A stretch of DNA of 64,000 nt from Paramecium pentaurelia (taxonomy: Eukaryota; Ciliophora; Oligohymenophorea; Peniculida; Parameciidae), in assembly GCA_905183005.1 (NCBI GenBank), contig CAJJDO010000034.1, forward strand, positions 202,060 to 266,059. The letters are read 5' to 3'. Of this stretch, positions 48,473 through 60,179 are shown one piece after another (positions within the stretch are counted from its first letter, which is position 1; each line of letters begins with the position of its first letter). The position numbers were made by a program, and so were the translations under genes. The notes beneath the pieces are model-generated. The model made no database searches. It was not told the DNA's origin and saw only the letters and a list, made by a program, of their open reading frames with translations.

Positions 48473-49595
48473 TCAAACTTAAATGTTACTAAAGTCAGCA
48501 CTTTAAACTACTGACAATGCTTGTTCACTAATTCCAAGCTCTCTAGTAAACTCATTCTTTAAGTTGGTGTAGGTATCGGTTTCTTCAGCATAAGTGTTAT
48601 TTTCTAATTCAAGTTCTGCAGTGTATTATTTTCTATCAGCTTCTCTTTAATCTCTAAAGTCACTTAATTAATCGATTTTTTCTAAATTTATTAATATATT
48701 TTAATACCATTTGTTGCAGTCAAATCTACATTAACTCTATTTATTTATCTTTAGAATTCAGCATATTCAGCATCCAATTATTCAAGATATTCTTCATGTT
48801 CAGTTTAAGCATCAGCTTCAGCAGCTGTTTAAGCATTGATTGAATCAACAATAGCATTTCTAAATTCATTAAGAGCATTAACAATTTAACCAATAATTCC
48901 TTAATCTGAGAAATTTTAGTTTGAAGCTAATGTTATAAGTGCCTTAATCATTGGAGCCATTCTTGATCTTGATTTAATTTTTTATTCAATATTTTTTAAA
49001 GAATTTTAGAATCTCTTAATCTAAAGAAGTGATGGATTTGTTAATGAAGAAAGGAGGGCAAGTGCATCATCAACTGCTGCAGTGGCATCATTCAATTCTG
49101 CAATTTAGAATTCAAAATCTTCATGTTCTTATTCTCTTGTAAGAACAGCTTCATCATAATTTTTTCTATTTGCCTCTTAATTTTCTTAAATTTATTCAAT
49201 TCTCACTTGGAGTTGTTCTCTTCTTGGGAATAATAAATTGTCTAAGGTATCTTATGTATTGTTAACATCTAAGAATTTATAATTAAAATACCGATTACAG
49301 CATCTTAAATATCTTATTCAAATCCTATGACTAATGAATTATGTTAATTAGTTCTTTATTAGAAATTGAATTCTAGTTCTTCCAACTCCTCTTCAAGATC
49401 ATTAATTAATTCTTCAATGGCATCAATCAACTCTTAGACAGGGCCACCAGCCATAGAATGAAGTTCAACTAAATGAAGAAGTGCACTTCCATATGTGCTC
49501 TTTTTCAAATCTGTTGTTATTTTAGATAGACTTCTTTCTTAGACTCTAGCTGTGAATGCAATAGCAATCAAGGCAATGAGGAACAATGTTTTCAT
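48473..49595 (-). CDS. Trichocyst matrix protein
   Basis: ATG 49595-49593, TGA 48475-48473; introns of 23 and 26 nt; 357 aa. Signal peptide MKTLFLIALIAIAFTAR, cleaved probably near RVQE. The mature chain is acidic, Glu/Asn/Gln/Ala-rich helix with family hallmarks: LHLVELHSMAGGPVQELID, LEEELEELEFNFQQR, EHEDFEFQIAELNDATAAVD and the end YTAELELENNTYAEETDTYT. Base composition is less AT-rich and codons are more uniform than in neighbours, as expected for a highly expressed gene. Same role as the neighbouring family member, from which it is well diverged. Confidence 0.93.
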
Positions 49596-49675
49596 TAAAA
49601 TTAATAATATGAAAAATGAACACAAAAAAAAAGCTTAGATTACAACAAAAACGACTAGTCTTATTAATTAATTTA

Positions 49676-50817
49676 TCAATTAAAACAACTATCAGATTCT
49701 GTATCTGCAGCTAAATACTCGCTATTCCAATTCATTTACTTCTTCTACTCTAATTTCAAAAGTTTCCTACTAACCTCTCTGCAAAATTCTAATTAGTATT
49801 ATTATTATAAAATTTAAAATGGTTGCATTTCACTTTTATTATTTTTTTTATTGCTCGAAGAATTAGTTTTTCGTAGAACTTTTATCTCACTCCCTAACTT
49901 AATAATAAATAAGTAATATATACTTTGTATTTTCCATTAATACCACCATTTATAGTTCTTTTACTTAAAGATGGACGACTTAAAGTAGATTCTGTAGTAT
50001 TTACAAATTTTGTATTTTCTTTTTATTTTAATACATCTTAAAATGAAAAAAATGATTGTTCTTATTTAGGTTATTTAACATTCATTATCATTTATAATCT
50101 TTTATCTTTTATTCTAAAATCATTTTATTCAAAAAATGAATTTGAGCATTCTCCTTTAGATTCTTATTTAATTGTATCAATTTAACGTCGTTTTTCAATG
50201 ATTTACTCTTATTATTTTTTTTTTAATTGTAATTTTAATTTTCTTAATGATGATATACAATTTCTTAATTAAAATTATTCACTCCATTTTATCAAACACT
50301 TATAAAATAGAACAGATCTAGATTTCAATTTTTAAAACATCTCTAAAAATTACATATCCAATTAATTTGCTTAATTAGTTCTTAAAATTAAAAAACCCTT
50401 AACTAAATCGTTGTTAAATCTAAAATATTATTAAATTATTACATACTTTTCAATATAATCATCATCAAAATTATCATGATATTTTTTTGATTCAAATTAA
50501 ATCATAATACAAAGCATTCTGAGTATTATTTGAAATACATACACATCCTATAAGGATAGTAGATATGTATTATTTTTTTCAGCATCTTTTATTGGATATA
50601 TTTGATGATTCAATAATTTTGTCAATATCAATAATTATTTTTGTGCTTACAATCGATTACATAATTTCCGACAAAATTCAATCTATTCACATATCATCTC
50701 AACACACATTATTATGTTTTAATTATTACTCAATTATACAAAGCATTCCTCTAATTTCTTATGAACATAATTTGGCAAAGTCTATTCAACATAATAAGAG
50801 AAGATGCTGCAATTCAT
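49676..50817 (-). CDS. Coiled-coil protein, about 365-371 aa
   Basis: TGA 49678-49676; one 26-nt intron near the C-terminus and possibly a 24-nt in-frame intron around 50530-50555. The ATG at 50817 was selected because the frame stays open and coding-like up to it (MNCSIFSYYVEQTLPNYVHK); a plus-strand frame over the same region is its shadow. The protein is helical with Cys-containing helices (QIEFCRKLCNRLQAQKQLL), a central coil (RKLKLQLKKKQQEQIIEKRR) and a polar C-terminal part (TTESTLSRPSLSKRTINGG). No family recognised. Confidence 0.68.
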
Positions 50818-51491
50818 TGATTTGTTTGAATTTAAATAAAAAATAATAACTAAAATAAACAAGATCAAAATGTTACTATAACATTTATAAATAATTAAAC
50901 TAATCACAAATAAAGCATTATAAATATAAAATCTAGATTAAAATTAAGAAAAACATAAAGATTTTAGATATTTACAATTGATTATAATAAATTATAATAT
51001 TTAAAATAATAATTTATTTATTATTTTCTATTCTTAATCAAATTTTTCCTCATTAATAATCATTCTAATATTAACTTTGGAAACAAGACTTTATTTTCAT
51101 ATTGATATATTATAATAATTTATATTCATCAAATTTTTATTTAAGAATTCTATATGTTTGTATATAATGGAGGTTGAATTTTTATAGAATATATCATATA
51201 TGTTTAATTTAGAAAAAAGGAATGTATATTTGAGTTTCAATAATTAAATTAAATTTAAGATTTAAAACCCAATTTGATAAATTTGATTTTATATCTCATT
51301 AGTTATATTTATCTCTTATACTTTTAGAACATATTTTACTATAATAAATTTAATATATTTTCTGAATATAATCTCTAAATCAGAAATTTTATTTTATTTA
51401 ATTTAATTTGATCTATTTTTCTTTTAATATTTATGAATAATAAATATATTTACTTGTAAATATTATTATTAAAAATTAATTATAAAGTCAA
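50818..51491. other. Gene-free AT-rich region
   Basis: About 670 bp between two minus-strand genes; no coding frame, repeat or RNA gene recognised. Confidence 0.4.
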
Positions 51492-53167
51492 TCAGCCTAA
51501 GTATTATTGAATACGTTTCAATATTTTTTAAGTTGACTCTTTACAAGGAACAGATAAAAAATGTTAAGCTGTAGTAGGTTTTTAATTTTGTTATTAATAA
51601 GGTCTAATTTTACCTTTTTTTAGTAATTCTCTTAGATTATTACTTTGTTATTTATCTAGATTCATTAACATAGGTAGAATATCAATATCATTACTAAAAT
51701 CTTTAGAAAAACTTGGTTAAGATAAAGGTTGTTTGAGTTACTTAGTCTTTATTCTTTGTCTACTTTAATTTCTATATTAGCAACGATATGACATTATTTC
51801 TTAATATTAGTTTTTATCAAATATATTCTATGATTAAGTAGGTCTGTGAGTTTTGATTTATTATTATTGAGTATTCTATATTTTATTAATTTAGACATGA
51901 AATTAAAACTTAAGACTAGTGGATTCTATTCGTTTTCTATTCTATTAATCAATAAGTCTACTATTTAACCAATTTGATTTGATTTACTTTTTGTTTAATA
52001 ATTATTATTTAAACCAATAGTATCGTTAACATAATATGTTTATATCAGTAATTTTAACACCATATAATTTACATTTAGTTGTTGTAACACATTTATATTA
52101 ATATTGATGACTATCAAATGATTCTTCTCCTAATAAACATCCTTAATTGACACGAGCCAAAGCATTATGATCATCATTAATTTGACATTCTCCTGAAACG
52201 AGAACATAAATATATGTCAATTATTATCCTTTTTAATAAATTGTATTATTAGGATTATATTTAAATTTTATAAATTTACTCATTAGAGTTTTTACTAATT
52301 AATGCATTTCAGTTTCTGATTCAGTAATTTCACTTACAAAACCAGCTTCTAATTATCTATATATTTTTGATTATTTTTATATTTTTATTTGATTTTCTAC
52401 ATTTTAATAATCACTTAAATTCATCTAAATTATTACACAATCTGATAAAGCAAGAAGCAAAGTGTTGTGTTTTTTCAATACAAGATCATTATTTAAGAGT
52501 TCCCCTTCTTGAAATAAATAAGTTTATTTAGTACTACAAACACACTAACTTAATAAATATTAAAAATATGATTCATTGTGTAGTTTAATTCCTTTTAACA
52601 GTTAATCTAATTCTACATTTAAAGACTATAAATATAAAGGTGGTAATTGAGGAAAACGATTATGCCTTATACTATTTGTTCTTTTTAATTCTACCTTTTA
52701 TGGTATTTCACAAACTTATGCTCTACGTAATCTTGGTTAATCATTTATTGCAAAAGTTAATAAACCATTTTGCTAGTATGTTGCAGTAACTCTTCTACCT
52801 GGTCTTTCAATAAAAATATCAGATTTGTATTATTTTGTAAGTAATTTTCTTTTTTCTTCTAATTCACCTTCTGAGATTTCTTAATACTATTATATTGAAC
52901 CTTAATATAGGATCATAATTTTATCTTATCTATCATTAAATTTCCAAATCAATGAACCTTTAAAATAAATGTATAATAAATACCAGACTCATAATTTGTC
53001 AATACTGCATTTTGGGCCATTACTCGAAGCAAGGCTTTATAAAGCTTAGTTTTTGTTTGGTTATGCAAAATATCAAAATATTACAAGCAAATCAATTGAT
53101 CTTCAATGGCTTGTTGATCTTTACGACATCTTTCTTCTGGGTCTTTTTGTAATAAATATATTAACAT
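51492..53167 (-). CDS. Cyclic-nucleotide-binding-domain protein
   Basis: ATG 53167-53165, TGA 51494-51492; one 26-nt intron closes the frame at 549 aa, though further frame-neutral introns may exist. No membrane segments, so it is soluble and not a channel. Two CNB-like folds are visible: an early one around SLIWKFNDRQDKIMILYQGS, weak, and a later one with TIYQKGQQLTYIYVLVSGEC, ARVNQGCLLGEESF and CVTTTKCKLYGV. The usual Arg of the phosphate-binding cassette is not evident, so nucleotide binding is doubtful. The tail is basic and Gln-rich, ending LKRIQQYLG. Function unknown. Confidence 0.75.
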
Positions 53168-53758
53168 ATAATTAATCAATGTAAAGTAACTTATATTATT
53201 ATAGAGAAAATATATTTAATATTACTTAAATTCTTACTTATAAGATTATCTCAATGGCTAAGTGTTAATCTATAATTAGTAAATATTTAAATTTAAATTA
53301 TTTTCAAAGTTTTTTTAGATAATAAAATTAATTTTCGTAGTTTATATGATTGTTTTAGATAGTATTTTAGAATGATTCTTTAAATATTTTTAAAATAATC
53401 TTTTAGGTTTTTATGATCAGATTAAGGATCTCTTAATCATCCATAATCTTAAGTAACCATCCTAATATCTATTTCTAAATTAATAATTTATAGTTTAAAG
53501 GTTAGTTTTCTATAAGGATTGAAGAGTTGAAAAATTTAAAAGAATTTTCATAATGAAATATTTAGAATATTTTAATGATTTATTAATCTAATTAGAATGA
53601 TTTCTTTAATGAATAATATCGAATATAAGAGAGTATTTAAAATAAAAAAAATAATTATATAAAGTATAAGTTTCTTTTTTGTTTGAGTTTTGTATATATT
53701 ACTTATTGATTTGATTTATTTTGAAGAAATCATATAATTATTTATTAATTATTTATTT
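53168..53758. other. Gene-free AT-rich region (divergent promoters)
   Basis: 590 bp between divergent starts. Nothing coding was seen. Confidence 0.4.
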
Positions 53759-54634
53759 ATGCCTATTGTATAAGGAAAAGCAAAATTGTGGCATCCAACA
53801 TAAGAAGAATAAGTAGATTATTGTTATATATTAAAAGGATGCATATGATGACAAAATGATTGCCAACATTGAATTGAAATCATTAGATTTTGATGATGAA
53901 AACTTTTCCCCTGTATTTAATAGAAGCAAAAAAGAATTCTTCTTATAGGCAAGTGAAAGATATAAGAAGGATTTGTCTAAAGTAATAATGAATATTAAAA
54001 AATTAAATAGTTAGCCAGACCATTTTAATCATATACATGCGAAGAGTTTGTTAATAAATACATTTTCATTAAACCAAATCACACTTATTGGAGAGAATGG
54101 ACAGTTACTAAATGGATGTCAGGATTCGGTTTAGGATATTTGGTTTTAAGAGAAGTATAAAAATAATTTGAATTTAGTTACCACTACGTAATTTTTATGC
54201 AAGAGTTTTTGTTATGTGGATCTTTTTAGCAAAATTAAGTGATCACTTTACTTCAATTCTACCATATCATGGTAAAATAGTGATATCTACATAATCTGAT
54301 AGATTTACTAAGTATATAATAAATAAATATCTTATAGTAAAGATATCAATCAATATCACAATGTTTGCAGTGCATTAAACTTTTTAGAAATGCCAACATT
54401 TTAGAATAGAATTTCAGAATCTCTTGCTTGGAGAGCTAAATAACCAGCTCATTTATTATATAATGATACAAATTGGTGTTTACATATTCTTAAAAAATGG
54501 CATGGTCGTCCAACACATATTGCTCATTGGGTATTCATATAATTATTATATAATAGGATGGTACATTCAATCAACCCTTAGAAAGATTAGCAGATCCATA
54601 CCATAAAGATGCCCACTTCATCCATTGGATTTGA
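53759..54634 (+). CDS. Ciliate-type membrane protein, 248 aa (possibly mitochondrial)
   Basis: ATG 53759, TGA 54632-54634; five introns (25, 29, 23, 26, 26 nt) close the frame. N-terminus polar (MPIVQGKAKLWHPTQEEQDA), then SERYKKDLSKLARPF, a Trp-rich stretch (HTYWREWTVTKWMSGFGLGY) and one or two hydrophobic segments (FYARVFVMWIFLAKLSDHF). The C-terminal half is soluble and His/Trp-rich (KKWHGRPTHIAHWDGTFNQP, DPYHKDAHFIHWI). It reads like a conserved, constrained protein; the style resembles accessory subunits of mitochondrial respiratory complexes. That is only an impression, as no named domain is present. Confidence 0.7.
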
Positions 54635-54687
54635 GAGTATATGCATAGAAATAAATACAATTATTATTGTCATTATTATTTATTATA

Positions 54688-56768
54688 ATGAGTGCTAGTG
54701 TTGCAGATGATCTATCAGATAGAGAAATGATTGAATTTTCAGAAGATGAATAATTGACATTCTTTTTTAATATAGATCAAGTACTTTATTCAATAACTTT
54801 AAGGTTTATAGTGAAATCCCAGGAGTTATATAAAATTATGGTACTTTTGCATAATCACTTTAAATTTGTCGCTAGCTTTCCAATCTCATTATAAAAAACT
54901 CTATAGCTGATGCATAAGAGAGAGTAAGATTCTAAATTTATAATAAAGTTTATCCTAAGAAATATACCTATTAATGCTATTAATGAAATTGAAGCTGAAA
55001 CCAAACTTTTGTTGAATGCTAAATTAAATGATGGTGGAATAGAAGTTGAATCATGTGATTTAATTGAAGATCAAGAACCAGTATTTAATTATTTTATATA
55101 AAAGGACCCTATTTTTTGTGATAGATGGAGAAGAAACAGAATTTAAATGATGATTGGTATTTTATATCTAATTAAATCATATAGAAGAGGAAACTCATGA
55201 AAATGATTAAAATGATGAAAAATTAACAACTGATCCCAATAAAATTGTATCTAAATCTAGACTCTATGATACTAAGAAAACAACTATTAGACTTCCAACT
55301 ACACCATAACCAAAAAATTAGATTGAAGCTAGATTAATCTAAATATTTTAAGAAGAATATGAAGATGAATTTGAAGATAAGTTAAGAAATGCTAAATTAT
55401 ATGAAATGAAAAAGAAAAATGAAATTGAATAAAAGAAAAAAGAAGATAAATTACAAAGTTAGGTAATTATTTATATATATTTAATTCAGATTGAAAAAAA
55501 AGATGGAGGAACACAAAAATATACTTATGATTTTGATGGTAAAATTCTTTTAGCTAGGGCTGTTAAAATGGATAAATTATAACCAACTAATCAAAAATTA
55601 AAAGTTGAATTTAAAGAACCTTCAAAATCTGATCAATAATAATAACCAATAAAAAAAGGAGGAAAGAGGGATTCTACCAAAATTAATAAGCCATAATGTC
55701 CTGAATAGGAGATACCAAATAGAGTATATTATTAACACATAAGGTTTTATAAGAACGCAAAGATGCTACAAAAGAAGTTATAGGAGATAAAGCATTAAGA
55801 ATTGACAAAACATCATAATTTCCTTATGAAGTCTTTACAATGAATAATGGAGTTAAATTGTACTATGAACATAAAATGAAGGAAGGAGTAAGACATTAAA
55901 TAAGTGATTCTGCAGAACATTTATAATACAAATTATCAGGCTCAAATCTACTCTCTGGAGATGATGCTTCTTAATTTGCCTCTTAAATTAGATTAACTAG
56001 AGCTGAATATTAATTGATAACAGATGCCTAAACTTTATAGGCAACAAAATCTTAGTTTATGCCTAGTGAAAATATTCATGTACCAGATCATGATTAATAA
56101 AATACTCAATAATCAATTCTATTAAAAAAAAAATTAGGTGAAATTGGAAAAACAGAACTTCCTTAAGATAGCAAATAAGTTTAGTTTAACACTGGATCTA
56201 ATTTATCAAAACCTTTAAAAAAAGAAGTTCCTTCCTAACAAACTTCTCAAACAGAAAGAATTCAATTAAAGAATGTCAAAATGATAGAAAATTTAATAGT
56301 AACTGCACTGCCTGATACTCCTAAATCATCTAAATAAGAATTACCTTTACCATAAATTCCAGATGGAGTCTCAAAGTAAATTCAATACTAATCTAACTAG
56401 GAATCCTATTGATATTTTCAATTAATAGTTATTAACTTAGAAAGAATGGGGTAAACAAACAGGAGGTAAAACTACATACTTTCCTCCAGTTCGGCAACAA
56501 AAAAGATCTTTAGAGACCAAAGCATATAAAGGAACTTTAGAATAAATGTAATATCTATTTATTAATATTGTAAAGGTATAAAATGCCAAGAGAAAGACTT
56601 GTAGCTTAAACAGGCAGAACAGCTATGAACTTTTATAAATCTAATTAGGACGGTAATTAATATATTATATTTCTAGGATAAAAGAATATAACCAAATCTC
56701 TTAGTGAGGGATTAATGTAAACATTTTATACAACTCATTCTAAATTTAGTGATAAACTTAGATAATGA
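54688..56768 (+). CDS. Unrecognised 618-aa protein with nine introns
   Basis: ATG 54688, TGA 56766-56768; introns of 23, 25, 24, 28, 27, 20, 25, 28 and 24 nt together restore the frame exactly. N-terminus acidic (SDREMIEFSEDEQ), then SEIPGVIQNYGTFAQSLQ and SIADAQERFILRNIP. A central region with FQEEYEDEFEDKLRNAKLYE and YDFDGKILLARAVKMDK is followed by a long low-complexity, Gln/Ser/Pro-rich segment. The end is ordered again (KQTGGKTTYFPPVRQQKR, MNFYKSNQDG). No named domain; the pattern of short conserved blocks suits a ciliary or scaffold protein, without proof. Confidence 0.72.
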
Positions 56769-56852
56769 TTTTATTATATTTTTATCATTATTGATATAAA
56801 AACCTTAATTTACTATTCAAAGTATACAAAATGGACATTTTTCTTTATTTAA

Positions 56853-57152
56853 ATGATTTATACAATCCAACCAAATAATAAAATTAAGACAAAGTTCCAA
56901 TATGACGCTTTTTGTTTTTAATTACAAAAATATCTTAATTATTTTAGCTAGTTAAAAAAGTTTAATAGAGTTTCTTAATAATTTTTTAAGGAATTGATCT
57001 ATTCAGATATTTTAATCTTGTTTTTATTACCATTATTATATTAAATAATAGATTAATTGTATGTAAATTAAGGATCTCATTGTAATTTTTTTTAGAATTT
57101 TTATTAGAGAGACATTATACAATCAATTTAAATTATCTCCATTTATTTTTGA
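56853..57152 (+). CDS. Hypothetical protein, 99 aa
   Basis: ATG 56853, TGA 57150-57152, no intron. Polar N-terminus (MIYTIQPNNKIKTKFQYDAF), a coil-like stretch (LQKYLNYFSQLKKFNRVSQQF) and one hydrophobic helix (SDILILFLLPLLYQII). Family not recognised. The ATG is just after another short frame beginning MDIFLYLNDLYN at 56831. Confidence 0.4.
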
Positions 57153-57680
57153 CTTAATATATTTTAACTATTTTAAACTTTTTATTTAACTAAGGATTTT
57201 ATGTAAAAATCTAAAGTGAAATCAATTTTCTTTTTTAATAATATAGAACATTCTTATTAATACAATTAAGTCTTGTTTAGTCAATTATTTCAAGTAGCTA
57301 TATACTATTTTATATATTTTCTTTTGCTTTTTGATAAATTATAAATTTATACTTGTTTTAAATATCTAGCAATTAGTATTCATTTACTTTACATCCTTAT
57401 TTTTTCTTAAAAATAACCTTAAATTTGAAGAAATCTAATTTATTGTTGATCTATTTAGAAAATATTTCTTGGAAATTATAATAAATATTTAGATTATGGA
57501 TTATTTAGTAATTATTCTTTTGATAAGTCTAAAGTGAGAGAGGTATTGTGTATTTACTCTTTAATAAATATAAAATAGTATCTTAAGAATTTGTTAAAAA
57601 GTTCATAAAATCCATAGACTTCATTAGAAAAACAACTAAATTTTTTAATTCATTATAATAAAATGAATTTGTAATAATTA
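57153..57680. other. Gene-free AT-rich region
   Basis: About 530 bp before the RAD51-like gene. Nothing coding or repetitive was recognised. Confidence 0.4.
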
Positions 57681-58453
57681 ATGGAAATTGAAAGTAAATT
57701 TGAGCAACTCTCTATTATTCCAATTTTTGATGAAATCCTTAAGTACACATTAAAATTAATAAGTGGTGGAATATAAACTGGTATATTGACAGAATTATAT
57801 GGTGAAGCAGGCTGTGGTAAAACACATGTTTGCATGACATTGATGATTAATACTATAATAAATTATAAAACTTCGAGAGTGATTTACATTAGTACAGCTA
57901 AATAATTACAACAAGATCGTTTTAATCAGCTATTATGTAAAATTAGTTATGTTATTTGGAATTAGAATATCGTGTAGGTAAGAAATCTAAAGATAAGTTT
58001 ACTAATTTATTTAACAAATGTATTATACAACATTTAAACAATACTAAATTTATGGATGAATATATATATGAGCAATTGCCAACTTTATTGGAATAATATT
58101 AATTCAAATTAATTATTATTGACAATATAACAACTTATTTGTAGGAATTGTAATTGACCTTAAATTAGATGTAAAAAACATCAATACTAAAGAAATTCTC
58201 AAATCATTTGAGAAGACTAGCTAAAAAACACAATATTGCTGTTTTATTTGTGAATAATGTTGTGGCTTCAACTTAGAATAATAAATTATATCCAGCCTTA
58301 GGGATAAAATGGTCTGAGATGATTGATGAAAGAATATAAGTAGAAAAAAAAGGAATGATTCGGTATTTTAGAATTGATATTTCTCATCGTGTAGCTTTAG
58401 ATGATGCTACATTTACCATATAAGAAAGTGGAATATATCCTTAAGTTGATTGA
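57681..58453 (+). CDS. RAD51-family recombinase paralogue, XRCC3-like
   Basis: RecA-fold ATPase acting in homologous recombination. ATG 57681, TGA 58451-58453, one 20-nt intron; 250 aa. The core begins SGGIQTGILTELYGEAGCGKTH, in which GEAGCGKT is Walker A; Walker B is FKLIIIDNI. The later block LAKKHNIAVLFVNNVV and then ALGIKWSEMIDERI corresponds to the L2-side PALGxxWxxxxxxR motif of RAD51 paralogues, and XRCC3 in particular. It lacks the N-terminal helix-hairpin-helix domain of RAD51/DMC1, as expected for a paralogue. The subgroup call is tentative. Confidence 0.82.
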
Positions 58454-59351
58454 TTTAAACTTTTTCCAATTAAGTTAAACTTATCTACTTGTTTTTATTT
58501 TTAATTCTAGATTAATTATTTAGAATAATTAGCATATATTTATATAAAATAATTTTATACTATTACATTTGAAATTTTTAATCTATTATCTCTTTCAAAA
58601 TATGGCATTTTTTAATTTTTATATACAATTAAACTTGAATTTTATAGAAACTTAATTAAATATTAATTATTATATTTAAATGTAAAAGCTATTTTCAAGT
58701 GATTATTTAGTTAAAATTTAACAAATAAATGCAATTATCTAATTTTAGATGCACATGAACAATTTTGTTTTTCAATTAATAATAAAAAAGCATAAATTCA
58801 GATATTCTTCTTAGATTAGATAATCTATCATAAAATTATATACATTATTTTTGATATCTTATAAAGGTTACATTGATTTTTTTTATATTCAGGTAAATAT
58901 TTAAATAACGTTAATAAATTTGAATAAATATATTTTATAATTCATTTATTCATATTTTTTTGATAATATAATTAATGAAAACATTAAGATACTATTTCCT
59001 TTTTTAGCATAATTTCATACTTTTATAATAATAAGCTAATTATTTATAGAAAGGAAAAATAGATATTTTATAATTGAAAGATACTCTATTAAGAAGAGAA
59101 ATTAAATTTATAGATGACTATTTAATCATCTAATAAATTTAGAGACTAGATTAATAGCTTCATAGAATGGATGAAGAATTAAAGATATTAAGCATTATTA
59201 TCCTTTTTATATAATTGATTTGATAATTTTAATATTGTAATTAATAATATTAGGAATAAATTTGAAATTAAAAGTCTTATTAAAATAGTTTAGTAATGAC
59301 TTATAAACATTAATGTATTAATTTATGGAATAATATGTAATAGATTTTATC
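58454..59351. other. 0.9-kb gene-free AT-rich region between converging genes
   Basis: No gene could be built on either strand. Short coding-like pieces around 59050-59200 are broken by TGA. Confidence 0.4.
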
Positions 59352-60140
59352 TCAATCTCTATTTGCTATTAAATTCAAATAATGATCAACTTGTTCATTT
59401 GTTAATTTATGGAACTTCTTATCTTATTTAGTCACAATACCTACTTCAATGTCAGTTGGCTTAAAGTCTTATGAAATTACCTATAATATAAAATAAAGTT
59501 TACATTTTATAATGTTTATATAGCAAGCATAATGGTTTCATCATAATTTAAATCTGCTTTTTTTTTGATTTATTTTTCTAAATAGTTGATTGACTCTTAT
59601 TCTTTTACACCACTAGCAGTTGCCTTATAACCACTATAATGTCCTGATGGATCAAGTTTATATAATAATGGACCCAATTCATCATCATATTAACATAAAA
59701 TAGTCTCAACACCATATGATCTCATTTAATAATATTGAGTATTGGTTTATGCTAAATCAGCCATTCTCTTTGATAATACATCAACTGGACAATAGTAACC
59801 TAAAAATATGAATAATAATAACAATACCATTTTTTAATCTGAATTCTCCTGCTTCATATCTCATTCTTGTAACAAGAGCTCTAGCATCTGATGGAATGCC
59901 TGTAGTTAAGGCACCAATTTTTTCTGATACATTATATAGATTTGTGACAGATTTCTCGTCAATTAATTTATCTGGCACTCTTTTTTCTGTAATCAAACAA
60001 ACTGTATCAGTGCCTTTGACTCCTATTGATGTCAATCCACTTGTTTTCACTGCTTTGAAGGCATATTCAACCTAATATAATCTACCTTCTGGTGAAAAGA
60101 GTGTTATATAGAATTCATGACCTTGGCTTCCTCTACTCAT
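59352..60140 (-). CDS. PSMA6: 20S proteasome subunit alpha type-6
   Basis: Alpha-ring subunit of the 20S proteasome; structural, no catalytic Thr. ATG 60140-60138, TGA 59354-59352; introns of 28 and 23 nt; 245 aa, the same as PSMA6 in animals. The proteasome A signature is LFSPEGRLYQVEYAFKAV. Others: GLTSIGVKGTDTVCLITEKR, VPDKLIDEKSV, TGIPSDARALVTRMRYEA, YCPVDVLSKRMADLAQ, GYKATASGVKEQES and DFKPTDIEVGIVT; it ends ANRD as the family does. These blocks separate it from the other six alpha subunits. The CDKL5 gene stop lies 39 bp upstream of its start. Confidence 0.96.
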
Positions 60141-60179
60141 TTTAATTAAATTATCCTAATCTCAAAAATTAAATAATAA

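Noticed and set aside
50565..50846. Plus-strand 93-aa hydrophobic ORF
   Set aside because: The minus strand over this region reads as the N-terminal part of a coiled-coil protein continuous with the downstream exons, so the plus frame is a shadow.
54424..54606. Plus-strand 60-aa hydrophobic ORF
   Set aside because: Shadow of the five-intron membrane-protein gene in another frame.
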